The notes below the pieces were generated by a model. The model was given only the letters and a program-made list of their open reading frames with translations, was not told the DNA's origin and did not search any database. Source: Lithodes maja (taxonomy: Eukaryota > Arthropoda > Malacostraca > Decapoda > Lithodidae). From it: DNA of 64,000 bases. Numbering within the stretch: the stretch's first letter is position 1; each line of letters starts with the position of its first letter. Both the position numbers and the translations under genes were made by a program. Below are positions 40,051 through 50,392 of the stretch, piece after piece. The stretch covers positions 30,980-94,979 of the forward strand of contig JBAKBP010007985.1 in NCBI GenBank assembly GCA_037953745.1. The letters are read 5' to 3'.

Positions 40051-40892
40051 CAAGCTTGTAGTGACTGAATTATTAATAGAGAGAGAGAGAGAGAGAGAGC
40101 ATAATACTTTGTTTTGTATTGTTAATTTGTTTAATGCATGTATTACGCTTAGGATAAACATATTTGTCTGTTGATGTGTAATTACTTACCGACAGTAACA
40201 TATTCCAACATTAACTGCCATAACTAATATATTAAGGAGAGATGGGTCGTTTGTCTGGTCCCCTCGTCCTGGTCCTCTCCCTCGTGTTAAGCCCCATTTA
40301 TTTTGAGATTATATGACGTTTGGCCCATTAGTTTGGCGATTATAGCACCTTTCACCCAATTTCGTTGTCAATTTTAAGACCTTTCGTGCCATTTAGGTGT
40401 TGATATTTTTCCTGGCGAGCGATAGCGAGCCTGACATTTTAAGGGGAAGACCGGGACATTTTTCTACCGAAAATTTACAAATTTACCTTGAAGGGTGGTT
40501 TATGGGGTGTTCTTTTAAGCTTGATGGAAGTCTAGCGAGGAAACTAAGAACTAAAGGAATATATGAATCTATAGACCAATAAAACGGCCCATCTCCCCTT
40601 AAACCAGCCATAACTCTGATTAGTGATGGCTTGTCACCCATGAGAAAATATCCATAATACACATTAAGCCCCTCATTAATATGGGGGGTAAGGAAACAGC
40701 TGCATTAATTATGGTTGTGAATATATTACTGCCTGGATTGTCAACACGATAAGCCTCTCTCCCTTATTGGCCACTACCGACCAATATTGAAGTCGGGGGG
40801 GAATAATACATAAAACGTTATTTAGTTTTATTTTAGTTTTTATATTTTTTTTGCATTCCTAACTATTTTGTTGGCTTGTTTGGTTTTGCCTT
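38707..40892. other. No gene seen; microsatellites
   Basis: GA-rich runs lie at 38766-38797, 39769-39781 and 40077-40100, a poly-A of about 36 at 40009-40045, and a T run at 39353-39365. The small frames here have no recognisable domain. Confidence 0.5.
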
Positions 40893-41316
40893 ACAGTATA
40901 TCAGTGTGTATCAGCCAAAGATCTGTTAACATTGGCAGCATTATTAGCCTCTTTCTTCAGTTACAGTATATCAGTGTATATCACCCAAAGATCTGTTAAC
41001 ATTGACAGCATTATTAGCCTCTTTCTTCAGTTACAGTATATCAGTGTGTATCAGCCAAAGATCTGTTAACATTGGCAGCATTATTAGCCTCTTTCTTCAG
41101 TTACAGTATATCAGTGTGTATCAGCCAAAGATCTGTTAACATTGGCAGCATTATTAGCCTCTTTCTTCAGTTACAGTATATCAGTGTGTATCAGCCAAAG
41201 ATCTGTTAACATTGGCAGCATTATTAGCCTCTTTCTTCAGTTACAGTATATCAGTGTGTATCAGCCAAAGATCTGTTAACATTGGCAGCATTATTAGCCT
41301 CTTTCTTCAGTTACAT
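40893..41316. repeat. 70-bp tandem repeat, 6 copies
   Basis: ATCTGTTAAC recurs at 40921, 40991, 41061, 41131, 41201 and 41271, exactly 70 bp apart. Copies 3 to 6 appear identical; copies 1 and 2 have a few differences. Such homogeneity suggests recent expansion. Confidence 0.95.
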
Positions 41317-41705
41317 ATATTCTTCTTCGTACTATTTGTTACGATATTTTCTGTACTCGTATCCATATATTCGTCCCTTGTATAAACCCTGCTTCCTTCA
41401 CCAAGCCAAGTTCCCTGATATTGAACTGCAGATTAACAACCGACCGTGAAGTGAAACCCGATGAGCCTCAGAATATTAATGTGTCCAGCCTGTCACAATG
41501 ATCCCAGAGAATAACAGACCATTTATAATGAACTATTCCAGATATCCAGCAAGGAACCAAATACAGAGGATAGATTTAGGAATGGAGAGTCATCTGTGAA
41601 CTGCCGATGGAGTTACTGTATATCTTGGAATACCACTTATGTTTTGAGAGAAAATAAAAACTTGGTTATAATTTTGATGCAATTTAAGTTTAAGATAAAT
41701 TCATA

Positions 41706-41918
41706 TTAACCCTTTCTGTACCGGCGACGTCTTTTTAATTTTATTTTTGCTATATTTATACGTTTTTTGCAGTTTAAGAAGGCTCTGAGGTAGTAAAAAA
41801 GGTTAAGTGAGATAGTTCTAAGCCAGTTAATTGCTGGAGGGCCTTTCTAACTGAATAACATCGTCCAATAAGGGCGGAAATAAAGTTAAAAGAACAGCAC
41901 CGGTACTGAAAGGGTTAA
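41706..41918. mobile_element. piggyBac-like MITE
   Basis: 213 bp including TTAA at both ends (41706-41709, 41915-41918). The left end CCCTTTCTGTACCGG and right end CCGGTACTGAAAGGG are inverted repeats with one mismatch in 15. There is no ORF. The ends differ from those of the large piggyBac at 2403, so it belongs to another family. Confidence 0.85.
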
Positions 41919-42248
41919 TCCTTTCATTCGTTGTATAGGTTAGGATCCACCACTTTGGGATCCACGGCCTCACTGTTGTTATCAGATATGGCCGCAATTT
42001 ATCAACGTAATAAATGGCCGACAGCTCTCAATAATGGTAGTTGTCAGTATTATGTCTAAGATTATTGTTATTGTTTTTTTTTACATTTGGGGTGTGAAGA
42101 AAGAATATATGTTATCATTGAAAGTTAGCACACTACACCAGAGAGAGAGAGAGAGAGAGAGGAAGTGAGCGATCGAGCGCATATCAAAATACAATATAAT
42201 AAGACAATTTGTTTACGGAAGTATTGTTGAACGAAACGTCTCCAATAA

Positions 42249-42310
42249 GCCTAGATAGCTCAGTTGGGAGAGCGTTAGACTGAAGATCTAAAGGTCCCCG
42301 GGTCTGGGCA
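42249..42310 (+). pseudogene. Truncated tRNA-Phe (GAA), T loop deleted
   Basis: It reads GCCTAGA then TAGCTCAGTTGGGAGAGCG, the anticodon arm with CTGAAGA (anticodon GAA), GGTC, then CCCGGGTCTGGGCA. The 7-bp acceptor stem GCCTAGA/TCTGGGC pairs fully (one T-G). The length is 62 instead of 73: the T loop and one T-stem strand are missing, as if lost between two CCCGG repeats. Box B for RNA polymerase III is gone, so it is probably not a working gene. Confidence 0.85.
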
Positions 42311-42389
42311 ATGTCCATTTTAGCAACAAGTATTAACAAGATGGGTAATCAGTGACACAACAAACTGTGGACCAGAGGTATTTGATGAA

Positions 42390-42446
42390 GGGATGTAGCT
42401 CAGTGGTATAACATTCCAGAGGTCGCTGGTTAAATCCAGGGTATAT
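42390..42446 (+). pseudogene. Degenerate tRNA-like sequence
   Basis: GGGATGTAGCTCAGTGGTA resembles an acceptor 5' strand plus D arm (box A), and GCTGGTTAAATCCAGG resembles a T arm (box B with one base lost). The anticodon arm between them is shortened and not formed. It lies 80 bp after the truncated tRNA-Phe. Confidence 0.5.
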
Positions 42447-42538
42447 GTTTTGTTCAGTGTTGTCAAAGCAATATATTTACATTGGTAATTATAGTTGCAC
42501 ACATAGTTACACATTGCTACCCTGCTGTGTTAATTAAC

Positions 42539-43575
42539 TTCCTTGTCATCCTCTTGTTTACTGTTATCTAACTGTACCCATCTATCTGTTTACCTGTTGT
42601 GAGCATTAGTTTCCTTGGCATCCTCTCTGTACTGTTATCTAACTGTACCCACCTCTCTGTTGTTTACCTGTTGTGAGCATTAGTTTCCTTGGAATCCTCT
42701 CTGTACTGTTATCTAACTGTACCCACCTCTCTGTTGTTTACCTGTTGTGAGCATTAGTTTCCTTGGCATCCTCTCTGTACTGTTATATAACTGTACCCAC
42801 CTCTCTGTTGTTTACCTGTTGTGAGCATTAGTTTCCTTGGCATCCTCTGTCTACTGTTATATAACTGTACCCATATATCTGTTTACCTGTTGTGAGCATT
42901 AGTTTCCTTGGCATCCTCTTTACTGTTATCTAACTGTACACACCTCTGTTGTTTACCTGTTGGGGGCATTAGTTTCCTTGGCATCCTCTTTACTGTTATC
43001 TAACTGTACACACCTCTGTTGTTTACCTGTTGTGAGCATTAGTTTCCTTGGCATCCTCTGTACTGTTATCTAACTGTACCCACCTCTCTGTTGTTTACCT
43101 GTTGTGAGCATTAGTTTCCTTGGCATCCTCTCTGTACTGTTATCTAACTGTACCCATCTATCTGTTGTTTACCTGTTGTGAGCATTAGTTTCCTTGGCAT
43201 CCTCTCTGTACTGTTATCTAACTGTACCCATCTATCTGTTGTTTACCTGTTGTGAGCATTAGTTTCCTTGGCATCCTCTCTTTACTGTTATCTAACTGTA
43301 CCCACCTCTGTTGTTTACCTGTTGTGAGCATTAGTTTCCTTGGCATCCTCTGTACTGTTATCTAACTGTACACACCTCTCTGTTGTTTACCTGTTGTGAG
43401 CATTAGTTTCCTTGGCATCCTCTCTGTACTGTTATCTAACTGTACCCATCTATCTGTTGTTTACCTGTTGTGAGCATTAGTTTCCTTGGCATCCTCTGTA
43501 CTGTTATCTAACTGTACCTACCTCTCTGTTGTCTACTTGTCGTGAGCATTAGTTTCCTTGGCATCGTCTCTCTAT
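42539..43575. repeat. About 74-bp minisatellite, roughly 14 copies
   Basis: The unit with GAGCATTAGTTTCCTTGGCA, TCCTCTCTGTACTGTTATCT, AACTGTACCCACCTC and TGTTGTTTACCTGTTG repeats with a period of about 66-79 bp because of short internal indels in CT runs. No coding. Confidence 0.9.
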
Positions 43576-43744
43576 TGTTATCTCCCTGGATCCACATTGT
43601 CTCTCTGTTGTCTGCCTGCTTAGTAATTTGGGGGTCCTAGATACTGTTGTCCTTATTGTTATACTTCCTGCCTCCCAGTATATGAATTGAGTTTCTAGCT
43701 GTGGATCCAATTATGTTGCAGCCCCCAGTAATGTTTTTTGAGTT

Positions 43745-44041
43745 AAGCCACTTTCACACATTCACGATGTTGGTCCCGTGTACCCCGATTTGAATATCAG
43801 ACACAACGTGGTGAAATCCACAACGTGTGTCGGGGTCGTTGGGGAGCGTCGTGTTACCCGTGGTGCGGGACGTGGCAAATCGGGCTTGGCCACCAAAGTT
43901 TTGGATTTGTTCAAAAATTTCGCACGATGCACTTTTGGCGTGGTACCATCGGGTAACGTCGAGTACAACGTGTCGATGACGTGGGTCTGGCGTGTCTGCA
44001 TCCGGTATCATCAGCATCGACGTGGCGGCGTCGGGGTATAA
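43745..44041. repeat. GC-rich repeat with TIR-like end (left copy)
   Basis: It starts GCCACTTTCACACATTCACG followed by ATGTTGGTCCCG. The exact inverse of this end occurs at 45828-45860 and 46111-46143. The body is CpG-rich with CGTCG/GGGGTACG runs, unlike its AT-rich surroundings. It may be one end of a non-autonomous DNA transposon; superfamily unresolved. Confidence 0.6.
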
Positions 44042-44301
44042 ATAGTTATAATATATTACAGTAAAAGTCATGTAATCCGAATGGCAGCGGACCGACAGCG
44101 CTTCGGATTAGTGGAGTATTCTGACAACACTATAAATACCACATGATGAATAAATAAAGACCTGATATGGTATAGGCCTATCCCGTATATTATACCGTAT
44201 ATAATATTCCAAAATCAACTTATATCAAATGAGTTAATAAGTTCAAATGAAAAATCAATGTACCGGTATGATTACCGAAACACGTGTGTGTTAATTGTCG
44301 A

Positions 44302-44302
<1 letters not shown>

Positions 44303-44374
<72 letters not shown>
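44303..44374. repeat. (GT)n microsatellite
   Basis: About 35 uninterrupted GT dinucleotides. The minus-strand frame through it (His-Thr repeats) is not a gene. Confidence 0.95.
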
Positions 44375-44379
<5 letters not shown>

Positions 44380-45589
44380 GTTCTTGTGTGGCTATATCGA
44401 CCGCCACTGATACACGGTATGCAATAAATGTTATTATAATTATGCTTTATGGAATTGAATTTCATTTTACCTAATACAGTAGTGTTTATAATAGTAAAAG
44501 CCAAAGGAAATACTAAGTGTTATTGATTAATTTAACACAAGGTAGTGTTTGTGTGGGTGGATGGGTTTAGATAGAGGAGAGTGTTCCTGTGTTTTCGACG
44601 ATTCCATCCTTACACAAGCTATGTTTATATCGATCCTTTTGCACAAGATAGGTTTATATCAATACATTTTACTTTCCACAATTAGAGAAAATATGATTTA
44701 TCACGAAGTGTAGCCTACCTGTGGAGATTAAACGCACTGTTATATTATATACTATATGAAATATACCGGTACCGGTATATCGTTTTTTTATCGTTATTTT
44801 TATTTGCATAATAAATCACAACAATTTTGTCCGCTGAACATGATGGCGGTGTTTAGAATATGCTATCATCAATATTGGATTTTATAGAAATAAATCTACA
44901 ACGATATTTTTTTTGTTTTTATAGAATCCCAACCGCACCAAAATATTCGCTCTCAATTGGTTTTCACCCATAATATTTTTTTTTTTTTTTTTTTTTTATG
45001 AACGGCAAGAGGAAAGGTTATTATATAAGATTTAAAAAAAAAATAATAATAATAATAATAATATGTGGAATTTCACCGTAGGTGAAGGTTACTGTCCGTA
45101 CTTTCCCTCCCCATTTTCACCGATAAAATGTGGGACAATGAATATTCTGTAAGCAAGTGATATATAGGATTTTGCATTAGCTTTCTTATGGTACATATAT
45201 GGCCAATATACGATCAAAACTTATTTTTCCTGAATATTTTTTGTCCGTCGTCGCTGTGACGTCACCCACTGGTAAATATTTTCGCTTCACTTCATGATCT
45301 ATTTTCATATAATTTAACGTTCGATATAGTTTTTAGATATTAATTTCGTATATCGGCAATGAATACAGATTGTTATTTACGAAGAACCAGCTCTCTACGA
45401 CAAAAACTTGATTGTATATAAAAAATGTCATACGCCTATACCTTACAAAGAAATAATTCGACCTTATCTTACCTTAAACTTGACCGTTGGTTGAACGTAA
45501 TACCTTTAACACCATATGTATTGACGATATCTGTCAGGCTGCCTGACATTGTGGCGTTGTCCTCCTCGTCGGGTCGGCCACGTGTCACC
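44375..45589. other. No gene seen
   Basis: AT-rich. Homopolymer or simple runs lie at 44974-44997 (T) and 45032-45062 (A then AAT repeats). Several CGGTA/ACCGGT short repeats occur near 44766-44778. Confidence 0.5.
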
Positions 45590-46143
45590 ATCATAAGTCC
45601 ATCGCCCCTCGTCGTGTTCCCCACGTGCCACGTCGGGGTACGTCGGGGTACGGTTTTGACCGGAATTTTGACCGTTACAGCATTGACGTGGCGCCGTCGT
45701 GTTGCAACCGTGGTACCATCTGGCCCGGCGTGGCTACGACGTGTCACCGTCGAGGCTTCGTCGTCAAACGCGTACATCCTGTCACTGTCTCTGCCGATGT
45801 ACCAATTTGTGTACCTCGGGGTACATCGGGACCAACATCGTGAATGTGTGAAAGTGGCTTAAGTCCATCACCCCTCGTCGTGTTCCCCTCCTGCCACGTC
45901 GGGGTACGTCGGGGTATGGATTTGACCGGAATTTTGACCGTTACAGCATTGACGTGGCGCCGTCGTGTTGCAACCGTGTTGCAACCGTGGTACCATCTGG
46001 CCTGTCGTAGCACGACGTGTCACCGTCGAGGCTTCGTCGTGTCATCAGAACGCATTATATCGTGTCACTGTCTCTGCCGATGTACCAATTTGTGTACCTC
46101 GGGCTACCTCGGGACCAACATCGTGAATGTGTGAAAGTGGCTT
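45590..46143. repeat. GC-rich repeat with TIR-like end, tandem pair
   Basis: Two copies of a unit of about 280 bp: AGTCCATC(G/A)CCCCTCGTCG, CCACGTCGGGGTACGTCGGG, TTTTGACCGTTACAGCATTG, CACCGTCGAGGCTTCGTCGT, and the end GTGAATGTGTGAAAGTGGCTT (near 45840 and 46122). The end is the inverse of the sequence at 43745. CpG content is high for the region. No plausible protein. Confidence 0.75.
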
Positions 46144-47453
46144 TACAACTGTGTCTCTCCTTTACCGTAGCCTTGTGACACCCTCCCTACTCTTATCACC
46201 CTGCTCTGTCTGTTCACTAAACTATTAAGGTATAGATCCACGAGAGGAATGATATGATTTTTGTTTATCTACACTGCCCTGTTCCCAGCTAGCACCTCCC
46301 TACACCGTACTGTAATATGTGCTTCCTAATGACCTATAAATACCTACTTTGTCTCTGTTTTACCATGTTGACCTCTGCTGTCCTGTCACTTAACGCTTTG
46401 ACCTTAAAATTATAACACCCCTGCCCTGACCTATTAGCTCTACAGAAACCACTTTACTTTATAGTGTTTCTACCTCACCATTTCATTTTATCAAATTCCT
46501 TGTAGTACAGATCTTTCATTTAATTATTATTTTTCCTCTTCCACCCTCACTTCTCTCTCACTTCCCTCCTCTCTCACTTCCCTCCCCTTTCTCACTTTCC
46601 TCATCCCTCTCTCCTCTCTTATCTCTCATTCCCCTCTCCTTTCTCATTTCCTCTCCTTTCTCTCTCCTCCCTCATATCTTCCCCACTCTCTCACTTTCTT
46701 CTTCCATTGGGCTCTCTCACTTCCCTCTCCCCTCTCTCACTGTTCTTCTCTTCCCTCTCCCATTCACTTATATTTGCTCAGTCTGCGCTGGGTCGTATAG
46801 GTTTTTTGTTTTTTTGACACACATAGGCCTACATTACTTACAATCTGTATTAATCGCGCTTATGCCATTGCTACCTGAGAGGCCGAGAACAGGTAGACCT
46901 CATTCATATATTTTTAATTGTAGCATTATAGTAAATCATTGTTTTATTATTTAACACCTAACGAGCGGCCTAGGCGGTAAATAATATGTAGCCACCAGCG
47001 GGGTGTTTTTACCCAAAATAGGGCTGTTTACGTGATCATTTTCATGCCTAAATAAGACCCAGAGCGTAAAACAAGTATCTATTCCTGAAAGGACATAAAT
47101 AGAGCTTTCCAATGACACCACAACGATCCTTGTATGACCGCTAGTTTTCTTGCAACAACCGCGCAACACGAGTGCAAAAACCATGTAATTCGGTACTTTC
47201 CCCATACAATTCACTATGTAGCGAGTGTGAGAGGGTGGAGGAGGGTGGGATTCATGTCAGTTGGTCCACCGCGGTGATCTGGAGCAGTCATATGCTCGCT
47301 ACTCTCCTGCCACCACTTGTCTCTCTCTCTCAGCAACATTACGTGTTGAAATTGCCACACGACTTATGTTGTGAGCCGCCACATAGTCCAAATTTCTTTC
47401 ACTCGACATATGATGCGCGCCGCCAGTTAAGGGTTAAATAAATAATGTTTTTA
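46144..47453. other. No gene seen; polypyrimidine tract
   Basis: A strand-biased CT-rich stretch lies at about 46535-46750 (CTCTCAC, TTCCCTC motifs). The remainder has no recognisable gene. Confidence 0.5.
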
Positions 47454-47457
47454 TTTC

Positions 47458-49183
47458 TGTTACGATCGGGTCTCGTATAAATCAGTGGCTCTTATACATT
47501 GGACTAGACTGGCATAAATGCAACAACGGAAACGCTAGATCCAACCCCTGATATATAATCCCGTCGAACAAAGAACACATATACCCTCCAGAGTTATATC
47601 TGCGATAGCGGGGTATCTTAACTCTCAGTATCTATGTGCTTCTACTATAGGCTGATGTTCTCTGAAACAGCCTATTACCTATAACATAATTATGGTTGCT
47701 TAGTTATGGTACACAAGGAAAAGATAGTTAACTTAATTAAATCACAAGAGTGATCTAATGCAAACAAGAAGAAGGTTTACTTAACGTTACTTTAATCAAT
47801 AATATCTGCCACTCCTTTATGAAAGAAAGTGTTGTAAAATCCTCAAGCACCGAACAAGGAATCTTCTGAATAATGTCGGATGCTACTAAGAAGAACGTAT
47901 TGGAAATGGATCCACAAAATAGCAGGAGGCAGGACCATGCACGTGTAGGCTAAATACACAAAAAGGCTGGACCTATAATGTTATTGGACACAAGAATATT
48001 ATAAGCGGTGCAACAGTAATAATGCTCGCCACGAAAAAGTAGTACTCCTATTAACAAAACCGGTCTATGCTGGTTGTGTCTCTCTACAGCAACCTAGACC
48101 TCAAAATGCTTGTGTAGAAATAATGGGTATGCATAAAAGAGTATATGATCTAATCCAGCTAATGTCTACCCGGGTTAATAAAGTCTAGCTGGGATGCGCA
48201 AGGGTACAGAATTCAGGTGGAGCCAGGCAGCTCCTAGCCTAGTGTGGACCTTGGGTCTGTGCGGCCTGATTACGTTAATATGAAGGGGTGCTCTCTTGAG
48301 GATTCTCGATCACAAGTATCGAGTATCCTCCTGGCGACCCTCAAAAGTAAAAGCAAATAGAGTTAGAACAGTGTTGGGTGGATTAGGCAAGCAGCCCTCA
48401 CGCACTACACAGTCTAAACTCCAAGGTACACAGACAAAAGATCCACCCAGGTAACCCACAGAATCCGTAGTGTCGTGCAGCTCAAAAGTAGCCTACACAC
48501 AGTGAAAACACCAACAGCAAGGCACCTGATCCCTAGTCTAGCATTATTTAACCCTGTAGAAACATTAGTGATTGATGGAGACAGTCCGAGCAATACAATC
48601 TCCCAAAAAGACAACGACTCTCTTCAACCTTAGCCTAGTACATAAGAAATGTGAGATCCAGCATATAATACAGTCTGGTCACCAATTCAAGGTGTGGATG
48701 CAGGGAACCAGAGGGGGATTGATATTAAATAAAAGGTGAGGAAGTAGTGGAAATGATAGAGGCAGTAGAAGAGAAAGATTCTAAGACAAGAGTGTGGATC
48801 AGTTCATGGGAGATGCTTAGAGTATGCTGTCTGGGACGGATCTGACAAGGATATTCCCAGGGACCGCCTCGCTGGAGTCCCAGTTCGCAGGAATGGCACG
48901 AGGGCGCGCGACAGTCGCCCAGTAAGCAGTGTTAGGCAGGAGGCAACGAATCCCGCGAGGCCTATGTAAGGGGGCTAGCCACGCGCCACACTCACCACCA
49001 AGTCACACCACCTGGTCTCTCTCTCTCTCCTGCTCGCCTTCCCATCATTCAACTACTTAACACAATACTTTCAATTGACTAAATAAAATAGAAAGGATTG
49101 TGACAGACGAAAATAAAGAACAGTTCTGAACTGCCTGCAACACAAGCTTTCTCGAGAAGGAAAGTACACAATGATAGGTAGAC
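47458..49183 (-). repeat. Gypsy 3' LTR, larger part (resumes 56518-56592)
   Basis: Begins TGTTACGATCGGG and matches the right LTR closely until the BEL insertion; it resumes after the BEL target duplication and ends GCGTCACA at 56592. Excluding the BEL and one duplication its length is 1,801 bp, as in the other LTR. Differences seen include GTCTCG against GTCTCTCG near 47470 and an 8-bp difference near 48555. Confidence 0.9.
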
Positions 49184-49980
49184 TATCGTATAAATACGAT
49201 AGAATATGACTCTTTTGTGATCTCGTATGTCTCTGTGACGTCACGATCTCTCCTACAGCACGACGTAGGACGAGTAGATCGTATATTATAAGATTGTAAA
49301 TAAGTTAAGTTATAAAAGGCCTAATATGCTATTAAGCAATATTGCCATGGTCTTATGTAGTATATATGAATTTATCGTATATATTAATATAATTTATCGT
49401 ATAGAGCAACCTAAATGCGGTACGATAATTTGGGCTCCTGGCGGTTTGCCAAGGCAGCAAGGTGTGCTTTTGAGGTACGCCAGAGCCTTCACGAACACCA
49501 ACCAGTTAACATCTAATTTTCCGCCCTCAGTTGATCGTGCTTTTGTGCCTGTAATCACAATACACATACAGCAATACACTCAGCTACACCATCACGACGC
49601 TCTCATCGACATCATGACTGACTGATAGATAAGCATACATTATAATAATCATGTCCATTCCCATGTAATCATTTATTCTTTCTTTAACTTGACTCGTGTC
49701 TTGGGACCGAAGTCTCGTTCCCCATTGTCCACCGCCATATTGGATAAAACTTTCTCCCTTGCCTCATTGCCACGTGGAACTATTGGTGAGTTAATTCCTG
49801 GCTAATATTAACCCTTATAACCTTACCCTATATATACATTTGTTATGTGAGACCTTTGGATATAAATTAGCTTGTTTCAGATTGAATTCAATTTAGATAT
49901 AAAGTAGGTTTCATTTAGATTGATTTTATTTGATTCATTATAGCTTAGTAATATTTAACTTCCATTGATAGTTTACCACA
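49184..49980 (+). repeat. BEL copy 2 5' LTR
   Basis: 797 bp from TATCGTATAAATACGATA to CCACA. TATA-like box TATAAAAG at 49311-49318. A 99-codon frame at 49326-49625 is shared with the other LTRs of this family. It looks almost identical to the 3' LTR, implying recent insertion. Confidence 0.93.
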
Positions 49981-49981
49981 T

Positions 49982-49999
49982 TGGTGCCCAGACCCGGGA
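49982..49999 (+). promoter_or_regulatory. Primer-binding site for tRNA-Phe
   Basis: TGGTGCCCAGACCCGGGA follows the LTR after one base. Its complement TCCCGGGTCTGGGCACCA fits a tRNA 3' end with CCA. CCCGGGTCTGGGCA is identical to the 3' end of the truncated tRNA-Phe at 42297-42310, so tRNA-Phe is the likely primer. Confidence 0.8.
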
Positions 50000-50028
50000 A
50001 TTAGCTACCAGTAAGGGATTTTAAGGCA

Positions 50029-50175
50029 ATGAACAAGGGGACATATAACAGGATGCAGGAACAACTCTATGATAAACTGGCAAGGCTAGCCAAGCGATGG
50101 TTAGAGCCGGAATGCAGGGTCACATCGTTGTGCCTGCCTAAGTCCTGCATCCCACCCATCATCTTTCCCCAGTAA
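50029..50175 (+). pseudogene. Remnant of the SGNH ORF in BEL copy 2
   Basis: A 48-codon frame starts MNKG, like MSKG in copy 1, and ends CIPPIIFPQ, identical to the end of the 232-residue SGNH ORF. The net loss of 552 nt is a multiple of three, so start and stop stay in frame, but all catalytic blocks are gone. Confidence 0.85.
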
Positions 50176-50392
50176 TTTTGTTTTCCGTTTCGGACTTCCT
50201 GTGACTATTATGACCTGACCTAACATTTTTTCTTGTTCAATATGATCCATTAGTAGGTATTGCTATTTAGTGTACTATTTTTTCTCCATAACATAGAAGT
50301 CCGCCGGTTGGCGTCTCTTAATTAGACTATTATTTGGCCGTTGTTTTTGTAACTTAACATTTAGATACATAGCCTATAGGCTCGCATGCAAA

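Noticed and set aside
40893..41316. Regular 70-bp repeats as a possible CRISPR array
   Set aside because: There are no unique spacers between repeats, and the setting is clearly eukaryotic.
43754..44071. Overlapping frames in the GC-rich repeat on both strands
   Set aside because: High CpG content removes stop codons by composition; no motif, and the copies differ by indels.
44220..44504. Frame of alternating His and Thr
   Set aside because: Translation of a (GT)n microsatellite.
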